DNA of 64,000 nt, taken from NCBI GenBank assembly GCA_027625915.1, contig JANTQA010000063.1, positions 2,294,001 to 2,358,000 on the forward strand, given 5' to 3'. Of the stretch, positions 57,201 to 64,000 are shown piece by piece (position 1 is the stretch's first letter; every line of letters begins with the position of its first letter). The position numbers and the translations under genes were made by a program. The notes beneath the pieces were generated by a model. The model saw only the letters and a list, made by a program, of their open reading frames with translations. It ran no database searches and was not told the DNA's origin. The stretch is from Anaeramoeba flamelloides. Taxonomy: Eukaryota; Metamonada; Anaeramoebidae.

Positions 57201-60200
57201 GGTTATATGAAGCAAAAGCCCGACGATTTTTAATTAAAATTACACCTTGTTGGAGTTATTGTACCTTTTTTGAGAAAATGATTAACAACCAAAAATAATG
57301 TGATTACGAAAGTTCCATTTAAATTTACCTTAAATTTTGTGACCTTTTGCAAATTTTGGAATATACAAAAAAAAATTTTGAAAATTGATGATTTAGGTTA
57401 CTCGAAAACTCCTGATACTTTTAAAATGATACCTTACACTTAACCACTTTTCATTATCCTCATCCCCTAAAAATCCATTATCTTTTAAACTATTCGAAAA
57501 ACTAATTTTTATTTAAATAACTATTTTAATTCCAATATAAAAGCCAAGAATTATCATCAACTTTTCACTATTTGAATTTAAATATTCTTTTTTCTTCTAT
57601 TTTGAATCATTAATTAAATATTCTACAAATAAACAACGACTGGACATTCTTTTATAATTCTGTAAAAAACAAATTAATTTTCAAAAATATATTAAATCCC
57701 CATTTAATTTTATTATTCTTAAATAATTTTCTTTTCATATAGCCCCAAAAAAACCGACATTAAAATAATTGATTTTGGAAGTGCGTATTATTGCCATCAA
57801 ACCAATGCAGATTATATACAATCAAGATTTTATAGAGCACCCGAAGTAATTCTGAAAGCAAGGTAATGTTTTCTTTTTCCTTAATTTTCAATTCAAACAT
57901 TTTTATTTTCATCTTTGTTTCAAAAAATCAATGAACACTTTCATTTAAAGACGAAATAGTTCTTTAAAAATTAAATTATTTATTATTATCTGATACTAAC
58001 CACTTTTTTTTTTTTTTTTTTTTTTTGACTATTCCTTTCAATCAAAATCACAAGATAAAACCCATTTCACTGAGAGTTGTTAGTTTTTTTTTTTTTTTTA
58101 AAGAATTGATAAAAATCTTTGATTTTACTCTACTCTTTTGAATCTTGGAAAACCTAACGAAAAGTGTCTGTGAAGTGCCTAGCTTTTCTTGAGGTTTACT
58201 TTTTTATTTTGAGTAGAAAATCAATAGATTTTTTTAAAATAAATAAAAATTTAGAAGAAGCGCTGTTAGACTTTTCCAAGATTCAAAAGAGTAGAGTAAA
58301 ATCAAAGATTTTTATCAATTCTTTTAAATTTAAAAAAAAAAAAAACCCTACGTGTACTCTGCGAGACTCTACAGCACCGAAATCAATCTAAAAATGAAAA
58401 AATCAAATTTGGTTTAGTGCCAACAATAAATTGGCTGTAAGAGAAATCATAAACTTCATATTAGAATTGGTATTTTTAAATTTATAGTTTTTTAAGGTGT
58501 TCATTTTAATCCCGTTATCACCTTTATTATTTGTAATTTTTTAATTGAAAAAAATAAAATATCTGGTTAAACATCTTCAAATGTTTTCAGAAAATTTGAT
58601 TTTGATAATGGAAGTAACAATATCCAGGAATTGACAAAAAGTTAATTTTAAATATCTAAAATTATTCAAGAATTTCAAATCAATCCAAATTTAGATATAA
58701 CCTTAAAATCAATAAAAAATGTTATCCGGAATAAAATATTTAGGAATTTGGTTAGAAAAAAAAAAAAATTTACAATAAAACTTCCAAAAAGTAAAAAGAT
58801 AGTTTTAAAAAAATAAAACTTATTTAACCAACAAAAATTAGCAAATGTGGTAAAATTAGAAATGTTTAAATCGATACGTATTAGTCAATAATTCCATGGA
58901 TTAGTTATTTTTAATTTGACTCAAAAATATTTTAACTCGATTGATGTTTGGATAAATAAAAAAGAAACAAAATTTTTAAAAATAAATACACACTCTCCAA
59001 GAATAATTTATAAAACTGAAGCTCAACTTGACCAGCCCAGAATATCAATTTACAAAAGAAGATATAAACTCAAAAAAAAAAATTAGAAATTCTTCAATTT
59101 TTAAACACAATTCAAAAAAATTAAACTTTTCAAAAAAAAGAAAATGAAAATATGAACTGGGAAATAGAAAATTTAAAATTATTAAATGTAAATCTAAATA
59201 ATTTTAGAGAATACTTAATAATAAATATATCTGGGTGGAAAGGCCAAGAATATATAAAAAATATTAGATTTAATAATATTATAAATAAACAGTCGTGCTG
59301 TAGAGTACCGCCGAGTGCCTTAGAGTAACGTAAAAACTTTAAAAGTTTTTTTTTTTTTTGCACTCCAAGTGTTGAATGGGTTGGCTCTTGTTTTTTTTTT
59401 ATGTCGAAAAATTTCTCTCTTGCCACCTTAATTTCTTTTAATAAAGAGGTCTAAATATTTGAACAACTATAGATCAAATGAAAATTTATTTATTTTATTA
59501 ACTTTTAAATTTGAACTTTATAGATAGGGTTTCCTATAAAGTGATGAGTTTTTAAGAATAAGAATTGGTTTTGCAAATTTTCTTTTCGTTTCTTTTTTTT
59601 TTTTTTCAATTTTTATTTCATTTATTTATTTTAGTTTCACAATTCTTGTTTTCACAAAACCCCAGCAAGTGAAAAACCAGTACAAGTAACGACTTGACAG
59701 ATTGTACGGAAAGTCCAATTCGGTTCACTTCAGGTAGATTCGGTTCGATTCAGTTGATTTCAAATCGCTTCATTTGGGTTCGGCCCATTTGAGTTGCTTA
59801 AGTTCTAATCAAAACAAGTTCGTTTAAGATCTAATCGTGATCCATTTTACCAATTCTTAGAATCTGTTTTTTTATACCCTTTACCCCTCCAAACACTTGT
59901 AAACATGAAAAAGAGGAGGAAACAAAACAACTTAAAAAAGGGAATTTGGAATAAGTAAAAAGCCAAAAAAATAAATTTTGTCAGTTTTTTTCAAATGTGA
60001 AAATTTTGATTTTAATATTTGGTACTGTTTTAATCTACAAAACAAAATAAAAAAAAATACAAATTTTTTTTTATAAAACGATTCATTTTTAAACTTTTTG
60101 AATTCTTTTTGTTCAATAGTTGAAAATATATATATATATATATATGTATCAAAAGATTTAATTTTAAATTTAATTTTTTTTTTTATTATCATTTTTTTTG

Positions 60201-61076
60201 TAAGATCAAAGGACTTTTGTATATAAAATTAAACCAAATCTTCTTAATCCTTTCAAAAAAATGAAAAATGGAATTAATTTTTCTTTTGAACAATAAACAT
60301 ACATTTTTTTGGTCAAAAAATGTATTTTATGAAATATGAAAAAGCTGGTATTGGACACCTATTAAAACTCTTATTAGAAAACCAATTTTAATTTCAATTT
60401 CAAATCACAGAATCCGAAATTCCAAACCCAAAATGTTCTAGTTTAAAATAATTAAAAAGTTTATCATTTTAAAGACACCTTGTATCACATATTGAGAATT
60501 AATAAAACGTCAAAGTAATTGGATTTACTGGGGAGAAACAAAAACCAGGAAGTTCGTCAAAATTTGAGATTCAGTTTTCCTGATTTGCATTTCCAAAAAG
60601 AATGAAAATATGATGTATTCTATCTTCATTTTAAATTATAAATAAAAGATCAAGATCTTTGTATTTTTTATAATTTTAGAGTTTTTGTTTTGACAAGATA
60701 AGCCAGATTATTAACAGAATTAGACAAAAAATTTTTATTTTAAAAATTATTTTTTCTCTTTTTTGATTTTTTAAAACTTTTTTAAAGACTTCAAAATTCT
60801 TCGTAGAATCTTAATTATTTTTCAAAATTATGTGTTCTGGGTTTAAATTAATTTATTAAAGAGATTTTGTTGAATTTTCTAGAAAAAGTTATTCAATTCA
60901 CAAATAAAATTTCTCTTTGATTTTGAACATCAAGAGTCAGATAAATATGAGATGATCAAAAGAAAATATTCTAGGACATTTCACATTTGCCATTTTATGT
61001 TTGAAGATCTGAAAATTCTTTTAACTTTGTATTTCTCATCTTTTTTTTTTTTCACAAAATCTTTTGGAAAGTTAAT

Positions 61077-61113
<37 letters not shown>

Positions 61114-63665
61114 CTTATGCTTTGTATGGTAAATACAGAGAGATAGAATCTATTAAAAAAAAATAATTATTGTGATTTAATTTAACTTTTACTATTGAAA
61201 AAAAAATAAGTTCCAAAAATTGTAAAAAGTAACAGATTTGCAATTTATTCTAATCAAAATTAAAATCAAGGTAACCCAATGTTATTTACCATAAGATGAT
61301 TTTCTGAATTCTTTATGGTTTTAATGTGACTTTTCTTTTAATATCAATCCCCAAATAGGACAAAATATTTAATTTTCAAAATTGATACAAAAAAAATTAT
61401 AATGTTTATTAATTTTGAAAAAAAATACAAACAAAATAATTCAAAAAAACATAAAAATTACAAAACATTTTTTTAGTTATCCACTTGAATGACTGGAAAT
61501 AAACTGGAATTATCATATTATTTTCATTATTTTTTAAAAAAACAAACCATTGTAATTTTTTTAAAACTTACTCATTATTAATATAATCTTTTTTTCAAAT
61601 ATCTTTTATTATTAAAGGTATTCACAAGCAATTGACATGTGGAGCTTTGGATGTATTGTAGCAGAATTGTTTTTAGGATTACCACTTTTTCCTGGAATTA
61701 ATGAATATGAACAATTATTTCGAATAATTGAAACTATTGGGTAGATTTTCCTTTTCTATTTTTTTTTTTTTTTCTTCTACTTTTCCATTTATTTATCTCA
61801 TTAATATTAATTTACCCCAATTATATTATTATTATGATGATGATGATTATTATTCAATAAATTTATTACTAGCTCAATCCCAGCAAAACTTTTAAAAAAA
61901 GGTAGATTCACTACTAAATATTATAATATTACTGATGAAGAATTTCAATTTAAAAGTATTGAACAATTTTCAATTGTAAGTTTCTTTTTTTTTTTAAAAA
62001 TTTAAATTTTTTATTACATTTTTTTTTTATAAAAATTAATTTTCAAAATTATTGTTTGTAAACCATTTTCCAGTCAAAGGGGTTCAGTTGTTATGAGTGA
62101 ATTACATGTGTTTAAAGGGTTTTAATCGTTATTAGAAGAAAAAATTTAATTTTGGAAATTTTCAAAATTGACAAATCATTTTTTCTCATTTTGCTTTTTT
62201 TTCTTTTTTTCGATTTTTTTTAACTGATATATAATTCATTTTTAAAAAATTTTTTTTATTTCAAGATAGATAGTCACTTGGTAAAAACTTGTTATTTTAA
62301 TATTACTGAAACAGTAAAAATGATTGTTGAAAAACCCTATTGATTTCTATTGGTATTTTATTTGGATCTTCAATTGAGGATCACAATCAACTTTTCTGTT
62401 TTTCTCAAAAGAACACAAACAAATTTGGGTTTTTTAATTTTTAAGAAAATCTATTGATTTATTAGTTTTATTCCATACCAATATCAACTATCATTTGGGA
62501 TGTGTATTATTCAATTTATTTCTTTATTTGTTCTTCAAAGGCCAATTATATAAAAAATAATTGAGATTTGAAAAAAATGTTGTTTTTTTGGATACCCTTT
62601 GGTTGAAACAAATTTTATTTCAAAATATGAAATATTTATTCATTTAATAATATTTATAATTTTAACAATTTCTAATACATTAATAAATAAAAATTCAATC
62701 AAAAAAAAAAAAACAAAAAAAAAAATATTTGTATTAAAAGGAAAATCAAATCAGAGCAACTGAACCAAGGAAATATTTTAATGAGAAGATCCTAACAGAT
62801 ATTATACTAAAGGCACCTTATCGAAAGAAATTTCACAAATTAGAAATGCAAAAAGAAATTAGAGATCGAACAACCCTATTACATTTTTTAATTGGTGTTT
62901 TCCAAATCGACCCAGATCTTCGATGGACACCAAAGGAGGCAAGGCAGCATCCATTTATCACCGGAGAAGCTTTCCATCCAAATTTTCGACCAAAGCCAAC
63001 ACGTGAAAGGCTTCACTATTCCCCCCCAAAGGAAAACACATTTAATAATAATTTCAAACCAAAATTACAAAAAAATGAAAATTTAAAAAACAAATCAAAA
63101 ATTAAAATTGAAAAACAATATCCTCCACAAAAAAGCAAATCAACTAGAAAAAAAACTCGGACTAGGAACCTTACAAGAACAAGGACACTACCAAGGAAAC
63201 ACAACCAATTACTCCACAGAACAAGCAAGCAACTGAAATCTTCACAAATGAATAGCAATCGCGATAATTCTCAAATACTATCGCAAACTTCAGAAAATTC
63301 ATCACTTTCTGAAATGGAATCAATCCCGAATTTTTCTCTCAGTGGAAGATTCAATTCCAAAAGTTTTATCATGCCACGCTCCCCCCAGCGGTTTGATAGC
63401 AGTTCTGAATCCGATTCTTCAGAGTTTGAATTATATAGAAATCTTAGAAGAGCAAAACGCAGTTTTGCCTTTGGCTTTGTATCAAGTTCTGGAACTGAAG
63501 AGGATTTTTCGAATAACGAAAAAAAAATCAAAAGGAGAAATAAAATAAAATCTTGGTCAGATTCAAGAGAAGATCCTTTTTCATCGGAAAAAAATAATGA
63601 CGAAATTGATATAATGAATAATCCACAAAATTTACACTTTGCTGAAAAATTAAATCTAAATGATA

Positions 63666-63749
<84 letters not shown>

Positions 63750-64000
63750 CCCCAATGAACACAAACACAGGTACAGAGACATATACAAATAATAATAATA
63801 ACACAGAGCCCAAAACACTAATCGTTTCCAAAAAAAAAAAAAAAAATACCAAAAAAAAAAGGAAATATTTTAAACTTAAAAAAAAGAGAAATCGTCTGAG
63901 AAAGAAAAAATCTCATTCAATTTCTTTCAAATCTTCAAAACTAATAAAAACAACCATTTTTAACCGTTCCCCACAAGAAGAACCTGTTGAAATCACAATG
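51261..64000 (+). CDS. yak1: YAK1/YakA-type DYRK-family protein kinase, right end open
   Basis: Exons 51261?-51448, 51610-51803, 51931-52087, 55605-55855, 57743-57862, 61618-61740, 61873-61975 and 62741->64000 join in phase at GT-AG sites. Before the kinase comes [15 protein letters not shown] with NPKRFIT and [18 protein letters not shown], the YAK/DYRK N-terminal box. The kinase has a [11 protein letters not shown] loop, [51 protein letters not shown] and [13 protein letters not shown], so it should be active. The activation loop reads ADYIQSR: the second Tyr of the YxY motif is kept, the first is Ala. The tail is basic and Ser-rich with 28 Thr in a row. YakA/Yak1 control growth arrest and stress responses. 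Start: the ATG at 51294 is in another frame; the coding frame is open from 51245, so an upstream exon or a 2-base slip in TCTCTC (51297-51302) is likely. Confidence 0.93.
53463..53633. mobile_element. MITE-like element J, copy 1
   Basis: Inverted ends ATACTGGTATTTGAATTTTA and the inverse of AATTCAAATACCAGTATT, with a GGGAAAAATTTTCACTTCAT subterminal block mirrored as AAAATATTTTCCCATTTAT. It is about 170 bp. Its right end overlaps the left end of the next copy. Confidence 0.65.
53622..53812. mobile_element. MITE-like element J, copy 2 (tandem)
   Basis: It begins AATACCAGTATTTGAATGAT directly at the end of copy 1 and repeats the CACTTCATTTTCATTTTCC block. The right end is diverged (CCAATTTATACATCACATAT). 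Tandem J copies inside intron 3. Confidence 0.55.
53895..54245 (+). repeat. Dispersed repeat K, copy 2
   Basis: Direct match to 11520-11880 with the landmark GATTTGAACTTAGGTATACT. It lies in YAK intron 3. The part GAAGAAAAAAATGCAC also matches the inverted copy at 12.5 kb. Confidence 0.65.
55856..57742 (+). other. 1.9-kb intron 4 of the YAK kinase gene
   Basis: It separates the catalytic loop ([12 protein letters not shown]) from DFG. The donor is GTTTGG, weaker than the other donors, but phase and protein continuity support it. No repeats or genes were recognised in it. Confidence 0.8.
58100..58324. repeat. Foldback with 53-bp perfect inverted arms
   Basis: Arms 58100-58152 and 58272-58324 are exact reverse complements over 53 bases (they begin AAAGAATTGATAAAAATCTT and end TTGAATCTTGGAAAA), with a 119-base spacer. 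The spacer holds GTGAAGTGCCTAGCTTTT, the inverse of the AGGCACTCCAC motif at 7.8 and 41 kb. It would form a strong hairpin in the pre-mRNA. Confidence 0.9.
58348..59330. mobile_element. Decayed element of ~1 kb with inverted ends
   Basis: The left edge carries ACTCTACAGCAC and the right edge GTGCTGTAGAG, extended to the AGGCACTCGGCGG-type motif and AGAGTAACGT. The interior of about 915 bp is AT-rich, with one frame on the + strand that looks like an old coding region, clearly broken in several places. The family is not recognised and could be a DNA transposon or another kind of element. It is an old fossil judging by decay. Confidence 0.4.
59717..59816 (+). repeat. Degenerate 20-bp tandem repeat
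   Basis: Five consecutive 20-base units aligned on TTCGGTTC-x-ATTCAGTTG, for example GATTCGGTTCGATTCAGTTG at 59737. Local GC is far above the surroundings. It is non-coding, inside YAK intron 5. A purine/pyrimidine-periodic minisatellite. Confidence 0.7.
61080..61110. repeat. (AT)n microsatellite
   Basis: About 15 AT units in YAK intron 5. A shorter run is at 60127-60145. Confidence 0.95.
62335..62590 (+). repeat. Dispersed repeat C, copy 2
   Basis: A diverged direct copy of 800-1035, in intron 7 of the YAK gene. It ends with ATTTGAAAAAAATGTTG like copy 1. Confidence 0.45.
63668..63751 (+). repeat. (ACA)n coding microsatellite, 28 Thr
   Basis: Twenty-seven ACA codons and one ACC give a polythreonine tract in the C-terminal tail of the YAK kinase. 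A near-pure codon run suggests recent slippage. The frame continues open on both sides. Confidence 0.95.

Larger units (their letters stand above)
57863..61617 (+). other. 3.8-kb intron 5 of the YAK kinase gene
   Basis: It lies between PEVILKA and [10 protein letters not shown]. It contains a 53-bp perfect hairpin, an inverted-ended element of about 1 kb, a degenerate 20-bp tandem array and AT microsatellites. No host exon was seen. Confidence 0.85.

Noticed and set aside
59717-59760. tRNA or Pol III SINE suggested by a GGTTCGATTC B-box-like motif
   Set aside because: No acceptor stem, no anticodon arm and no A box at the right distance; the motif is one unit of a 20-bp tandem repeat.
63271-63852. 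193-codon minus-strand frame with a polyvaline run
   Set aside because: Antisense of the polythreonine tract in the last YAK exon; polyvaline here is only the complement of the ACA repeat.
1-64000. CRISPR arrays, bacterial operons, rRNA genes
   Set aside because: No regularly spaced identical repeats and no rRNA-like conserved GC-richer blocks; introns and protein families are eukaryotic.
1-64000. Full-length retroelements
   Set aside because: No reverse transcriptase, integrase or long terminal repeat pattern was recognised in the listed frames.

Overview
The window is very AT-rich eukaryotic DNA with long homopolymer runs. The proteins are rich in Lys, Asn, Gln and Glu with many low-complexity tracts, and short GT-AG introns interrupt several genes. 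Stop codons TAA and TGA are both used by clear genes, so the code looks standard. Gene content (a YAK/DYRK kinase, a condensin II kleisin, a PIAS-type SUMO ligase, PLAC8, B-box/filamin/MORN, and a vWA plus alpha-kinase-like protein) points to a free-living amoeboid protist. An Anaeramoeba-like metamonad or another AT-rich amoeba is my best guess, but this is inference from style and not proven by any marker.

Layout, left to right. 11-214: last exon of a gene entering from the left. 3545-6757 (+): a large disordered protein with a decayed vWA-like domain and a C-terminal alpha-kinase fold that has lost its catalytic residues. 9682-11070 (-): PIAS/SP-RING SUMO E3 ligase. 13660-14434 (+): four-exon PLAC8 protein. 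20641-22221 (-): B-box, filamin repeat and 12 MORN repeats. 25679-30913 (-): condensin-2 subunit H2, three exons with one intron of about 2.6 kb. 35893-38289 (-): TMEM62-like membrane protein with a degenerate metallophosphatase domain. 38754-39262 (+): tentative two-exon small gene. 43067-43525 (+): a GC-richer reading frame with one in-frame TGA. 51261-64000 (+): YAK-type kinase of eight exons, still open at the right edge, with giant introns of 3.5, 1.9 and 3.8 kb.

The rest, well over half of the window, is non-coding and full of dispersed repeats. I could match at least ten families by eye. These include short elements with inverted ends flanked by TA (Tc1/mariner-style MITEs), foldback hairpins, and 150-650 bp repeats in direct and inverted copies. 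Several lie inside the giant introns of the kinase and kleisin genes, which suggests that repeat insertion expanded those introns.

The genes do not form an operon or an obvious pathway. Two recurring themes are pseudoenzymes (alpha-kinase and metallophosphatase folds with lost active sites) and nuclear or chromatin regulation (condensin II, SUMO ligase, YAK kinase). No single new system stands out beyond doubt. The best candidates are the double-degenerate vWA/alpha-kinase protein, the B-box/filamin/MORN fusion, the foldback element carrying a short open frame, and the TGA-containing gene.
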